Of a DNA stretch of 64,000 bases, positions 51,733 to 60,450 are shown piece after piece. The position numbers were made by a program, and so were the translations under genes. Source of the stretch: CAVYGN01 sp963796325 (GTDB taxonomy: Bacteria; Spirochaetota; Brevinematia; Brevinematales; JAOACQ01); contig CAWCLF010000001.1 of assembly GCA_963796325.1 (NCBI GenBank), positions 1 to 64,000 on the forward strand, written 5' to 3'. Below the pieces are notes generated by a model. It was not told the origin of the DNA. It saw only the letters and a program-made list of their open reading frames with translations, and did not search any database. How positions within the stretch are numbered: the stretch's first letter is position 1; each line of letters begins with the position of its first letter.

Positions 51733-53271
51733 CTACCTGTCTATGCTGTAGCCGTCTTTATTATAAATAGTGCTCGGCCTGGAGTACACTTCTTTCGAAT
51801 AAGGGCTTCTATTCCCGTTTTTATCGACGCTTCTGACCGATATAAAATACGGTTTTTCATTGGCAAGACCGCTGATAGTAAAGGTTATCGGATAGAGCCT
51901 TCCCGGATCGGAGGCTTTTACAAAAACAGGGGATTTCCCTTCAGCCGCATCATTGCATATATAATCGCTCATATTATTGCCGTAGTATATCTCGTATCCT
52001 GCAATATCGTCTTCAGGGGAAGGTATCCATGTCAATACGATTTTTCCGTCAAGAGCCTGAACGCCGGTTATAAACGGAATGTCCGGAGTGTTATCCAGCG
52101 TATAATCGAGCTTGACCGAATAGATATTTATTGCCTGGTCTTTTCCTTCGTAAGGATATACCTGCATTTTAAATTGGATATACTTTCCGCTGTCAAACCC
52201 GTCAGGGAACCTGTCGGCGCCGTTCCGGATATAAATCCATTTAATGTTTTTATCCCCGGGAAGGAAATACGAGTCGGATACCCTGTATGCGTATTTAATA
52301 TATGAATATTGCGGCAGGTCCGATTCGAAGGAAAGTCCTGTCAGGCTTGCTTTATTTGAAGAATATTTATAAACATCCGTAATAAGATATGAATTTCCGG
52401 TATTGAATTTTTTGAGATCGAAATTACTGACGGCATTTCTTGTTATTTTAAAATTATCGAGCGAGAAGAAAGCATCCTTGCCTATTAAAATAGGAGTGCT
52501 CAATTCTTCCTTGATCCTGGGAGTCAATACGGCGGAAAGAGGCATGCCGTTCTGTGTAATCCATCTTACTTCCTGTTCGATCCCGTTTTTATATACTGAA
52601 AGCTTGCCGCTTTTTATATCGAAAGTCAGGGCATGATGCTCCCATTTATTCAGGACGATATTTTCATCATCCATTACTTCTACTGATACTGATTCGTTTT
52701 TTTCAGTAAAAAAGAAATTGTCGAATTTATAGACAACCCTTCCATTCCTTATATAAATCGAGAACCCGTAGATATTTTTGTCTTTTTCATCCGAAAGATT
52801 GTTCCCTATATACTTGATAACATTTTGATTATCATAGTTTTTATAGTCATAAAGCCAGAAATCGATCGTAAAGCTTCCCGTAATATTTCCCGGGGCAAGA
52901 ATTGAACTTGGCAGGGGAAGCAGGGAAATATAATTGTCGGAAAAATAAAATTTACCCGAATAGTTCCCGTTCACATACTGATATTTATTCAATTCAAATT
53001 TCGAATAAATAATGTTGTAATTCTGCAGGCTCGATAACGGATTTTCAAAATCGAGATACAGATCGTAGGAATTCAGGTCCTTATTAATATTTTCATCAAG
53101 CTGGAAAATATTTCTCTGATTCATTTTTTTTAAATTCAGATTTTCAATTTCAAAAATCCTGATATCGCTCGATTCGAGAGTAAGAGTTCCGCGGGTTGAA
53201 AAAGGCTTCAGGGCATGGATGTAAGGTGCTGCTGATAAAAGAATAATCAGGGCCGGCAGATACAATTTCAT
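51733..53271 (-). CDS. exported LamG-like and fibronectin type III protein
   Basis: A 512-residue protein. ATG 53271 starts a signal peptide (KLYLPALIILLSAAPYIHA) and is preceded by GGAGG; the frame continues upstream to 53352. A middle region (about 125-290) fits the concanavalin/laminin-G fold (ITGSFTIDFWLYDY, NKWEHHALTFDIKSGKLSVYKNG). A C-terminal fibronectin type III domain (about 410-495) follows (KIVLTWIPSPEDDIAGYEIYYG). Such proteins bind sugars or other surface ligands. It lies 70 bp after the STAS gene on the same strand. Exact ligand unknown. Confidence 0.75.
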   Translation of the reverse strand: MKLYLPALIILLSAAPYIHALKPFSTRGTLTLESSDIRIFEIENLNLKKMNQRNIFQLDENINKDLNSYDLYLDFENPLSSLQNYNIIYSKFELNKYQYVNGNYSGKFYFSDNYISLLPLPSSILAPGNITGSFTIDFWLYDYKNYDNQNVIKYIGNNLSDEKDKNIYGFSIYIRNGRVVYKFDNFFFTEKNESVSVEVMDDENIVLNKWEHHALTFDIKSGKLSVYKNGIEQEVRWITQNGMPLSAVLTPRIKEELSTPILIGKDAFFSLDNFKITRNAVSNFDLKKFNTGNSYLITDVYKYSSNKASLTGLSFESDLPQYSYIKYAYRVSDSYFLPGDKNIKWIYIRNGADRFPDGFDSGKYIQFKMQVYPYEGKDQAINIYSVKLDYTLDNTPDIPFITGVQALDGKIVLTWIPSPEDDIAGYEIYYGNNMSDYICNDAAEGKSPVFVKASDPGRLYPITFTISGLANEKPYFISVRSVDKNGNRSPYSKEVYSRPSTIYNKDGYSIDR

Positions 53272-53341
53272 ACAAAACAACCTCCTAAAGGCTATTTTGT
53301 TTTTCGGTAATTTCCGGTTTTTTTTTAGGATAGGGTTGTTT

Positions 53342-53719
53342 TTAATTCGCAAGCCGGTCTTTGGATTCGTAATAGGAAATACCCTCTTCCGAAGAGATAA
53401 CGAAGTGGACTATTTTATCCACATTGGATATGCCGAGTATTTTGAGGATTTGAGGCTGATTGCAGATAACGCAGATAAGGGAGGCATGTTTCGATGCATG
53501 AGTCGCAAGGCGCATGATGACGCCGATCCCGGACGAATCGATGTAGGACAGGTCGTTTAAATTTAAAATGAATTTATATATGCCTATTTTTGTATAAGCC
53601 ATTAATTCTTTATACAACAGATCGAATTCCTGGTTAAAAACCGTGAATTCTCCCGAGATATCCACAATACTGATAATTTCCTTGTAAAAGGACACCTTAA
53701 TACCGAGCTTGCCTTCCAA
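53342..53719 (-). CDS. STAS-domain anti-anti-sigma factor
   Basis: A 125-residue SpoIIAA/RsbV-type protein: SIVDISGEFTVFNQEFDLLY near the N-terminus and NDLSYIDSSGIGVIMRLATHA (about 64-84) with the phosphorylatable Ser in DSSG. The start is TTG at 53719, supported by AAAGGAG; an open frame reaches 53803 but overlaps the gene upstream. It lies 11 bp after the HATPase gene, and the two would form a phosphorylation switch that frees a sigma factor or another target. No sigma factor or PP2C phosphatase is in the window. Confidence 0.85.
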   Translation of the reverse strand: MEGKLGIKVSFYKEIISIVDISGEFTVFNQEFDLLYKELMAYTKIGIYKFILNLNDLSYIDSSGIGVIMRLATHASKHASLICVICNQPQILKILGISNVDKIVHFVISSEEGISYYESKDRLAN

Positions 53720-53730
53720 TTGATGCTCCT

Positions 53731-54156
53731 TTAATTTTTTGCCGGGAGGATTTTTTTCATGTATGTCAGGTTCCCTCCCTTCTCCTGCGGTTGGATTACA
53801 CATTCGTCCATTATCTTGCTGATCATATACAAACCGCGCTTTCTGAGCTGGAATTGCCCTATTTGCTTCGGCGGAATTATCGGTTTTTCCAGCTTCGGCC
53901 CATAATCCCTTATGGATATTTCAAGCTTCTGGGAAGCGCCCTCCCTGGACACATCGATGCGTATATCTATGGGACGTTTCAGATCCCATTTGTAAGTGTG
54001 CTGAATGACATTTAAAATCGCTTCGTGAACGCAAAAATGTATTTCATATGATGTCATGCCCTCTTTTCCGGCAATCTTCTGAAGAATATCAAGAAGTTCC
54101 TTTTCAAATTGGACGACCTCTTCCTCCCTTCCGGATATTGTAAACTTAAATATCAT
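53731..54156 (-). CDS. RsbW-like anti-sigma factor / serine kinase (HATPase)
   Basis: A 141-residue GHKL ATPase without a histidine kinase dimerisation domain, so of RsbW/SpoIIAB type. The N-box is HEAILNVIQHTY (about 47-58), the G1-box position reads IRDYGPKLEKP (near 82), and the G2-box position reads RKRGLYMISKIMDE (about 105-118). It would phosphorylate the STAS protein encoded next to it. Its target (sigma factor or other) is unknown. Confidence 0.85.
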   Translation of the reverse strand: MIFKFTISGREEEVVQFEKELLDILQKIAGKEGMTSYEIHFCVHEAILNVIQHTYKWDLKRPIDIRIDVSREGASQKLEISIRDYGPKLEKPIIPPKQIGQFQLRKRGLYMISKIMDECVIQPQEKGGNLTYMKKILPAKN

Positions 54157-54346
54157 AATTCCCCGCTAAACCGGTAATAAAAGCATCGATGACCGGACCC
54201 TGAAACCGGTTGTTGATAATCCGCAGTATTTTATTATAAACAAAACTCTCCGATTTTGAAAATATTTTGCTGAAATTTACAATTTAATTTAGACACTTCG
54301 AAGCCGGGTCCGGCTCAGGACATTCCCTTCAAATTGCTTAATTTTT

Positions 54347-54375
54347 TTGAATTTTCCATGATAATAAGGTATCAT
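54347..54375 (+). promoter_or_regulatory. pyrG promoter
   Basis: TTGAAT (54347-54352) and TATCAT (54370-54375) with a 17-bp spacer, 16 bp ahead of the pyrG ATG. The transcript would have an extremely short leader, so the start point must lie almost at the ribosome-binding site. Confidence 0.5.
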
Positions 54376-54391
54376 AATCGAAGGAGCGTCT

Positions 54392-56218
54392 ATGGGTATA
54401 AAGAAATATATTTTCGTTACCGGCGGTGTATGTTCCTCCCTGGGAAAGGGCATAACAGCGGCTTCCATCGGCGTTCTTTTAAAAGCATCGGGTTTTAAGA
54501 TCAACATGATGAAGATAGATCCTTATCTTAATGTCGATGCCGGAACCATGAGCCCGTACCAGCATGGCGAAGTATATGTAACTAATGACGGCGCCGAAAC
54601 CGATCTCGATCTTGGCAATTACGAAAGATATGTCCGCGTTGAAACATCGAAACTGTCGAGCCTCACTACAGGCCAGGTCTATCAGAATGTAATCGATGCC
54701 GAAAGAAAAGGGGATTATCTCGGACAGACCGTGCAGGTCATCCCCCATATAACCGATGAAATAAAAAGAAGGATACGCATCCTCGATGAAGGAAAAAATT
54801 CGGATATCATTATAATAGAGCTCGGGGGTACGGTGGGCGACATTGAAGGCCTGCCTTTTATTGAAGCTGTAAGGCAGTTTACTATTGAAGAAGGGAAATC
54901 CAATGTTAAATTCGCCCATCTTACGCTTGTCCCGACCATAAAAGGGTCCGGCGAATTTAAAACCAAGCCTTCCCAGCATTCTGTAAAAACACTGATGTCT
55001 ATGGGCATCCAGCCTGATTTCCTTTTTTGCCGCACCGAATTGATGCTCCCTCCTCCCGTTAAAACAAAAATGGCCCTGTTCTGCAATATTGAAGAAGATT
55101 GCATATTTTCAGCCATCGATGTAAAAGGATCGGTTTACGAAGTTCCGCTTGTATTTCACCAGCAGGGCGCCGATGCAATGATCCTTGAAAAACTTGGACT
55201 TCCTCAGCGCAAGCCGGATCTTGTCAAATGGAAAAAAATGGTGGACATATGCAATAATGCAAATGATTTTGTCACAATCGCCCTTATTGGAAAATATGTC
55301 AATCTTGAAGACACGTATAAAAGCGTCGATGCGGCCCTTACCCATGGCGGCATTGCGAACAAAATAAGGGTAAAGGTAAAAAAAATCGACTCCGAACATT
55401 TTGAGGGAGAGATTTTTGAAGAAGGCATCCTGAAAAGGGTTATGGTGGATTACTTCGATAACAATATATTAAATATGATCCCGAATGAAAGCGACAGGGA
55501 TTTCCTCTGCGGAGTTTATCAAAAGGATTCGAGCAGCAATTACTTCGAGCTTTCAGAAGATGTAACCGATGAAGAAAAGCAGAAAATCAGGAATATACTG
55601 AAATTCATCGATTATCATGGCCTGATTTCCGACGATATCGACGGCATTTTAATACCCGGAGGGTTCGGCAACCGCGGTGTCGAAGGAAAGATCAGGGCGG
55701 TCACATGCGCAAGAGTGAATAAAATCCCGTTCCTGGGGATCTGCCTGGGCATGCAGTGCATGGTGATAGAGTTCGCACGTAATATCTGCGGAATTACCAA
55801 TGCCCATTCTAGGGAATTCGAACCGACTACGGAGGACCCGGTCATCGAACTGCTTGCCAATCTCAAAGGCGTGAATTACATGGGCGGGACGATGCGGAAA
55901 GGCGCCGCAAAATCAAAAGTCTGCAAAGGCACACTTGCATTCCAGGTATACCAGAAAGAGGAAATCGAGGAACGTCATCGGCACAGGTATGAGGTCAATC
56001 CGGATTATACAGCGCTTTTAGAGGAGAAAGGACTTACTTTCAGCGCATTTGCCGAATCGGGGCTTGTAGAGATGAGTGAAATAACGGACCATCCCTGGTT
56101 TTTAGGGGGGCAGTTTCACCCCGAATTCAAATCGTCTCCTATTGAACCGCATCCGATTTTTAAATCTTTTATCGAAGCTGCTATTAAATATAAGAACCTT
56201 AAATCATCAAAAGCATGA
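54392..56218 (+). CDS. pyrG: CTP synthase
   Basis: Makes CTP from UTP with glutamine; 608 residues, longer than E. coli (545) because of inserts in the central part. The synthase domain has KYIFVTGGVCSSLGKGITAASIG (near 5-27, P-loop) and DPYLNVDAGTMSPYQHGEV (near 45). The glutaminase domain has the nucleophile Cys in FLGICLGMQC (near 455), HSREFEPT and the His/Glu pair in GQFHPEFKS (near 575). It shares ATGA with panC. It uses the UTP made through pyrH. Confidence 0.96.
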   Translation: MGIKKYIFVTGGVCSSLGKGITAASIGVLLKASGFKINMMKIDPYLNVDAGTMSPYQHGEVYVTNDGAETDLDLGNYERYVRVETSKLSSLTTGQVYQNVIDAERKGDYLGQTVQVIPHITDEIKRRIRILDEGKNSDIIIIELGGTVGDIEGLPFIEAVRQFTIEEGKSNVKFAHLTLVPTIKGSGEFKTKPSQHSVKTLMSMGIQPDFLFCRTELMLPPPVKTKMALFCNIEEDCIFSAIDVKGSVYEVPLVFHQQGADAMILEKLGLPQRKPDLVKWKKMVDICNNANDFVTIALIGKYVNLEDTYKSVDAALTHGGIANKIRVKVKKIDSEHFEGEIFEEGILKRVMVDYFDNNILNMIPNESDRDFLCGVYQKDSSSNYFELSEDVTDEEKQKIRNILKFIDYHGLISDDIDGILIPGGFGNRGVEGKIRAVTCARVNKIPFLGICLGMQCMVIEFARNICGITNAHSREFEPTTEDPVIELLANLKGVNYMGGTMRKGAAKSKVCKGTLAFQVYQKEEIEERHRHRYEVNPDYTALLEEKGLTFSAFAESGLVEMSEITDHPWFLGGQFHPEFKSSPIEPHPIFKSFIEAAIKYKNLKSSKA

Positions 56219-57072
56219 AAATCATAGAAAATATCCTGGAAATGCACGAAATATCCCTTAAAAATTGCAATTCCGGTAAAACTACGGGTTTTGTTCCGAC
56301 GATGGGAGCTCTGCATGAAGGACATCTCAGCCTTATAAGAGAGGCCCGAAGGGAGAATGATATCGTAACAGCCAGTATATTCGTAAACCCCATCCAATTC
56401 GGCCCCAATGAAGATTTAAACAAATACCCCAGTACTTTTGAAGCGGATTGCGGGCTTTTAAAACAGGAAAAGGCAGATTATCTTTTTTTTCCCTCGGCTC
56501 GGGACATGTATTCCGCTGATTTTGAGTCGGCTGTCGATTTAAAAGACCTGCCTGTGCATTTATGCGGATTATCGCGCCCCGGTCATTTCCGCGGTGTTGC
56601 GACCGTAGTCGCCAAGCTGTTCAATATAGTCAGACCCGATAATGCTTATTTTGGGCAGAAAGATTACCAGCAGGCTCTTATAATAAAAAAAATGAACGAG
56701 GATCTTAATTTTTTCATCAATATCAGGATTATGCCGATCTACCGCGAACCCGGCGGACTTGCTATGAGTTCAAGAAATAAATACCTGACTCTTAAAGAAA
56801 AGGAAGAGGCTTCCGCCCTGTTCAGGGCATTGAAACTGGGGGAAAAGCTTATCGGGGATGGCGAAACGGATTCTGAAACAATAATAAAAAAAATGAAGGA
56901 TTATATCCTGAACGGGATCATGAAAGCAAAAATTGACTATATTTCGATAGCCGACCCGGTATCATTGAGAGAAATTAATACAATCGAAAGCGGCGCGGTT
57001 ATCGCTCTTGCCGTTTTCATAGGCGCCGCAAGGCTCATCGATAACATCATAGTTAACAGGGCGGCTTTATAA
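56215..57072 (+). CDS. panC: pantothenate synthetase
   Basis: Joins pantoate and beta-alanine; 285 residues. It has PTMGALHEGHLSL (about 27-39, with HxGH), SIFVNPIQFGPNEDLNKYP (near 55-73), RPGHFRGVATVVAKLFN (near 120), YFGQKDYQQA (near 147) and AMSSRNKYL (near 182). The ATG overlaps the pyrG stop. It provides the substrate of CoaW (2958). No panB or panD in the window. Confidence 0.95.
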   Translation: MKIIENILEMHEISLKNCNSGKTTGFVPTMGALHEGHLSLIREARRENDIVTASIFVNPIQFGPNEDLNKYPSTFEADCGLLKQEKADYLFFPSARDMYSADFESAVDLKDLPVHLCGLSRPGHFRGVATVVAKLFNIVRPDNAYFGQKDYQQALIIKKMNEDLNFFINIRIMPIYREPGGLAMSSRNKYLTLKEKEEASALFRALKLGEKLIGDGETDSETIIKKMKDYILNGIMKAKIDYISIADPVSLREINTIESGAVIALAVFIGAARLIDNIIVNRAAL

Positions 57073-57103
57073 CGGCTTTACAGGATTTTAATATGAGAAG
57101 GAT

Positions 57104-57547
57104 ATGAAAATGCAGGTCAGGATCAGGAAACTGGACGATAAAGCAATGATGCCTCAATATAAAACCCCGCATAGCGCCGGAGCCGATCTTTACGCATGCC
57201 TTGAAAAGGAGATCAAACTCGACCCTATGGAATCCTGCCTTGTTCCTACGGGTATCGCCATGGAACTTCCGCCGGGATACGAAGCGCAGGTCAGGCCCAG
57301 AAGCGGCATGGCTTCCCGGGGATTGATAATTCCGAATTCTCCCGGAACGATCGACGCCGATTACAGGGGAGAAGTAAAAGTAATAGTGATGAATCTCGGT
57401 AAAAAAATATTTACAATAAATCCTCACGACAGGATCGCACAGCTTGTAGTTCAAAAAATCCATAAGGCCGAATTCACCGAATATATAGAACTTTCTTCAA
57501 CATCGCGGGGCAGCGGGGGTTTTGGAAGCACCGGCAGCAATAAATAA
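57104..57547 (+). CDS. dut: dUTP pyrophosphatase
   Basis: Trimeric dUTPase of 147 residues. Motif 1 is HSAGADLYA (about 24-32), motif 2 RSGMASRGL (near 66), motif 3 GTIDADYRGE (near 80-89), motif 4 RIAQLVVQK (near 108) and the C-terminal motif 5 RGSGGFGSTG (near 134), all intact. It lies 31 bp after panC in the pyrG transcript. Confidence 0.95.
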   Translation: MKMQVRIRKLDDKAMMPQYKTPHSAGADLYACLEKEIKLDPMESCLVPTGIAMELPPGYEAQVRPRSGMASRGLIIPNSPGTIDADYRGEVKVIVMNLGKKIFTINPHDRIAQLVVQKIHKAEFTEYIELSSTSRGSGGFGSTGSNK

Positions 57548-57572
57548 ATCTTTATTATTTTCAATTCATGTA

Positions 57573-57600
57573 TTGCATAAACGGATTAAAATGGTACAAT
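57573..57600 (+). promoter_or_regulatory. promoter of the DUF4389 gene
   Basis: TTGCAT (57573-57578) and TACAAT (57595-57600) with a 16-bp spacer, followed 27 bp later by the start at 57628 and a strong AAGGAGG. Confidence 0.5.
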
Positions 57601-57627
57601 TAATATTATTCGTTAAGGAGGTCAGAT

Positions 57628-58209
57628 ATGGAATTTACAATCAAGCAACAGGAAAAGTTTTCAAGATTACAGCTGGTGCTTAGAACTTTGTTCGGCGGGA
57701 TTTATATTCAAATCCCACATTTATTTATCATGTTTTTCGTGTCGATCTGGGCAGCGATCCTTACTTTCCTCGCTTTCTGGGTGATACTCTTTACGGGAAA
57801 ATACCCCAAATCCTGGTATGAATTCCAGATAGGGTGCCTCTCATGGTCATCAAGATTCCTGGCGTCGTTCCTGAACCTGATCGACGGTTATCCTCAGATA
57901 GGACCCGGGGGCTCCAACCCTTCGATCACGTTAAACGCACCTTATCCCGAAAGCTTAAGCCGGGTTACGCTCATCCTGAAAGTGCTTTTCGGCTGGCTTT
58001 ATGTCGCCATACCCCATGGATTCTGCCTGTTTTTCAGGCTGATCTGGGGTTTCGTGCTCGTGTTCCTTGCATGGTGGGTCGTACTGTTTACAGGCAAATA
58101 TCCTCAGGGCTTTTTTAACTACCAGGTCGGGACATTGCGCTGGTCCCTGCGCTACAGCCTCTATCTGGGGCTTTTGTCCGACAAATATCCGCCTTTCTCG
58201 GGTAAATAA
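57628..58209 (+). CDS. DUF4389 membrane protein
   Basis: A 193-residue membrane protein made of two similar halves: each has a hydrophobic stretch (FIMFFVSIWAAILTFLAFWVILF; FCLFFRLIWGFVLVFLAWWVVLF) followed by TGKYP, then WYEFQIGCLSW or FFNYQVGTLRWSLR. It ends with SDKYPPFSGK. This TGKYP and YPPF pattern is the DUF4389 hallmark. Function unknown. It is a single-gene unit with its own promoter and terminator. Confidence 0.85.
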   Translation: MEFTIKQQEKFSRLQLVLRTLFGGIYIQIPHLFIMFFVSIWAAILTFLAFWVILFTGKYPKSWYEFQIGCLSWSSRFLASFLNLIDGYPQIGPGGSNPSITLNAPYPESLSRVTLILKVLFGWLYVAIPHGFCLFFRLIWGFVLVFLAWWVVLFTGKYPQGFFNYQVGTLRWSLRYSLYLGLLSDKYPPFSGK

Positions 58210-58220
58210 AATGACCTATA

Positions 58221-58251
58221 AACCCGGTCTCCTTCGAGGCCGGGTTTTTTT
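58221..58251 (+). terminator. intrinsic terminator after the DUF4389 gene
   Basis: AACCCGGTCTC (58221-58231) pairs with GAGGCCGGGTT (one G-U pair) around CTTC, and seven T follow (58245-58251). It overlaps the stop codon of the convergent mtgA. Confidence 0.85.
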
Positions 58252-59062
58252 ACAGGTAATCGGAATCGTCATTATTGGTGTCATTCACGCCGGGCATGCT
58301 TTCATCGTTGGTATTGTTATTTTCATTCGTCAAAATATTACCGTTCGTGATTTCATCGGTTTCCCCGGCCTCCGCATTAGTCAGTCCCATTACCTGGTTT
58401 AGAAAATCGTACCTCCGCGACAGCACCTTTAATGAATTGAAATTTTCAGGATTATATTTGACAGGGCTCGGTATAATGGTTACAAGTCTTATCATTTCGT
58501 CAAGCGAAAGCTGCTCCACACTCTTATTAAAATAAAATAATGCCGCATTTTCCAGTCCGAAAATGCCTTTCCCCCATTCTATGGAATTCAGGTAAAGTTC
58601 AAGGATCCTGTCTTTTTTCATCAGGGCGTCCATTTCGATCGCCATGAAAATTTCAAAATATTTCCTCGTGAAAGTTTTATTCGGAATAAGAAAAAGAGTG
58701 CGTACAAGCTGCTGGGTGATTGTGCTCCCGCCGATATATTTTTTAGCAAGGTTATTTTTGGTCAGCAAAGCTTCCCTGATGCCGTCTATATCGATCCCCC
58801 AATGATCGTAAAACCTGTAATCCTCCGCTGCGATAACCATCGTAATAATCGGCCTGGGTATTTTATTAAGCGGGAGGTATTTTATCGGCTTCACCCTGTA
58901 ATGGTTGTTGATTTCCCTGTAAATCATGAGAGTCCCGATATCGGGGTTTAAAATTGCATAAGATGCGCATAATAATAAAACGGCGATAGCCAGGATAATA
59001 TGGAAAAGATACACCGCTTTCAGACTTTTTTTAAGATATTTTTTGATATTTGCAGTTGTCAC
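58250..59062 (-). CDS. mtgA: monofunctional peptidoglycan glycosyltransferase
   Basis: GT51 transglycosylase that polymerises lipid II. The N-terminal TM anchor (AVYLFHIILAIAVLLLCASYAI) is followed by the catalytic Glu in IAAEDYRFYDHWGID (motif 1), GGSTITQQLVRTLFL (motif 2), RKYFEIFMAIEMD (motif 3) and LELYLNSIEWGKGIFGLENAA (motif 4). The C-terminal 30 residues are Asn/Asp/Thr-rich. The frame opens at TTG 59113 inside mnmE without a ribosome-binding site; GTG 59062 has AGGGGG 9 bp ahead and is preferred (270 residues), but the start is not certain. Confidence 0.85.
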   Translation of the reverse strand: MTTANIKKYLKKSLKAVYLFHIILAIAVLLLCASYAILNPDIGTLMIYREINNHYRVKPIKYLPLNKIPRPIITMVIAAEDYRFYDHWGIDIDGIREALLTKNNLAKKYIGGSTITQQLVRTLFLIPNKTFTRKYFEIFMAIEMDALMKKDRILELYLNSIEWGKGIFGLENAALFYFNKSVEQLSLDEMIRLVTIIPSPVKYNPENFNSLKVLSRRYDFLNQVMGLTNAEAGETDEITNGNILTNENNNTNDESMPGVNDTNNDDSDYL

Positions 59063-59075
59063 GGTCTGCAGCCCC

Positions 59076-60440
59076 CTATTTTCCGATGCAGAATTTTTGG
59101 AATATTCTTTCAAGTAGCGATTCGTCCGTCGTTCGTCCGGTAATTTCCTCGAGTGAAAGCCTTGCGCGTCTTATATCGCTTGCGGCGAATTCCTCCGTCA
59201 GCCCTGTTTCCAGCGCATCCAGGGCTTTTAAAAGAAAAACTCTCGTCTTCCCCAGAAGATCTTCATGCCTTGCATTCGTTATCAAAACATCCTTTTCGGG
59301 GTCATATCCGAATGAAAAGTAATAATCGAAAATTTCCTTTTCAAGAAAATTCAAACCTTCTCCCGTCGAGCATGATACGGGAATCGCTTTTATTCCGAAA
59401 TGCCTTTCGATCAATTCAATCCCCGTAACAGGTTGAAGATCGGTCTTATTGAGAACATAGATATTCTTAAGACCGGACACCTCGCTCATTATCCTTTCAT
59501 CTTCTTCGCCTATTTCCCTGGAGCAGTCGAATATTACGATCCTCAGATCGCTTTTATCGATAATTTCCCGTGTCTTTTCCATTCCTTTCATTTCGAGCGG
59601 ATCGGAGGAGCTCCGCAGTCCGGCGGTATCGAATATCCTTGCATGAACGCCCATGATATTTATCGATTCATGAACAACGTCCCTTGTCGTACCCGGAGTG
59701 TCTGAAACAATAACCCTGTCTTCCCGAAGCAGGGAATTCATAAGGCTGGACTTTCCCGTATTCGGGGCCCCGATTATCGCAGTTTGAATGCCGCCCGAAG
59801 TCAATTTCCCTGCAGGGGCTGTTTTAAGCAGAACATCCACTTCGTTCGCCAGTTTTAAAATCTCTTTTTTTAATTCCGGTATGCCTGTAAAATTCTCTTC
59901 GATATCCCCATGATCTATAGCGGCTTCCATTTCCGCCAGGAGATCCATTACTCCCCCATGGATCCTTTCGATAATGCCGTTTATTCCGCCCTGGAGCTGG
60001 TTAAGGGCGGCCGCCTTGGAAAATCTTGTACGTGCTTTAACAATGTCATCGACCGCTTCCGCACCTGTCAAATCGATTTTACCGTTCAAAAAAGCCCTCA
60101 TGGTAAATTCACCCGGTTTAGCCATGCGGACTCCGGAATCCAGAAAGGCCTTAAATATCTCCCTGAAGATAAGAGGATTTCCATGACATGACAATTCTAT
60201 CATGTCCTCCCCGGTATAAGAACCTGGAGACTTGTAATATACTACGCAAACTTCATCGACAAGGCAGTTTTCCGGATAATAGAATTTTCCCGTTCTCATC
60301 TTCCGGTTTTCGGGAGGCTTTGAAGAATTGAATCTGACCAGCTTTTGCAGGCATTCGTCAGATGCAGGACCCGACACCCGGAATAAGCCCAGGGCGCTTT
60401 GCGCAACCGGCGTCGAAATCGCTATTATGGTATCGTTCAT
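59076..60440 (-). CDS. mnmE: tRNA modification GTPase MnmE
   Basis: GTPase that, with MnmG, modifies U34 of some tRNAs; 454 residues. The N-terminus is the folate-binding TrmE domain (TIIAISTPVAQSALGLFRVSG). The G domain, near 215-375, has GAPNTGKSSLMN, DTPGTTRDVVHE, DTAGLRSS and NKTD. The end is KFCIGK, the conserved C-terminal Cys motif. It works on the same base as MnmA. It follows yidC by 10 bp. Confidence 0.95.
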   Translation of the reverse strand: MNDTIIAISTPVAQSALGLFRVSGPASDECLQKLVRFNSSKPPENRKMRTGKFYYPENCLVDEVCVVYYKSPGSYTGEDMIELSCHGNPLIFREIFKAFLDSGVRMAKPGEFTMRAFLNGKIDLTGAEAVDDIVKARTRFSKAAALNQLQGGINGIIERIHGGVMDLLAEMEAAIDHGDIEENFTGIPELKKEILKLANEVDVLLKTAPAGKLTSGGIQTAIIGAPNTGKSSLMNSLLREDRVIVSDTPGTTRDVVHESINIMGVHARIFDTAGLRSSSDPLEMKGMEKTREIIDKSDLRIVIFDCSREIGEEDERIMSEVSGLKNIYVLNKTDLQPVTGIELIERHFGIKAIPVSCSTGEGLNFLEKEIFDYYFSFGYDPEKDVLITNARHEDLLGKTRVFLLKALDALETGLTEEFAASDIRRARLSLEEITGRTTDESLLERIFQKFCIGK

Positions 60441-60450
60441 TATTATTCAA

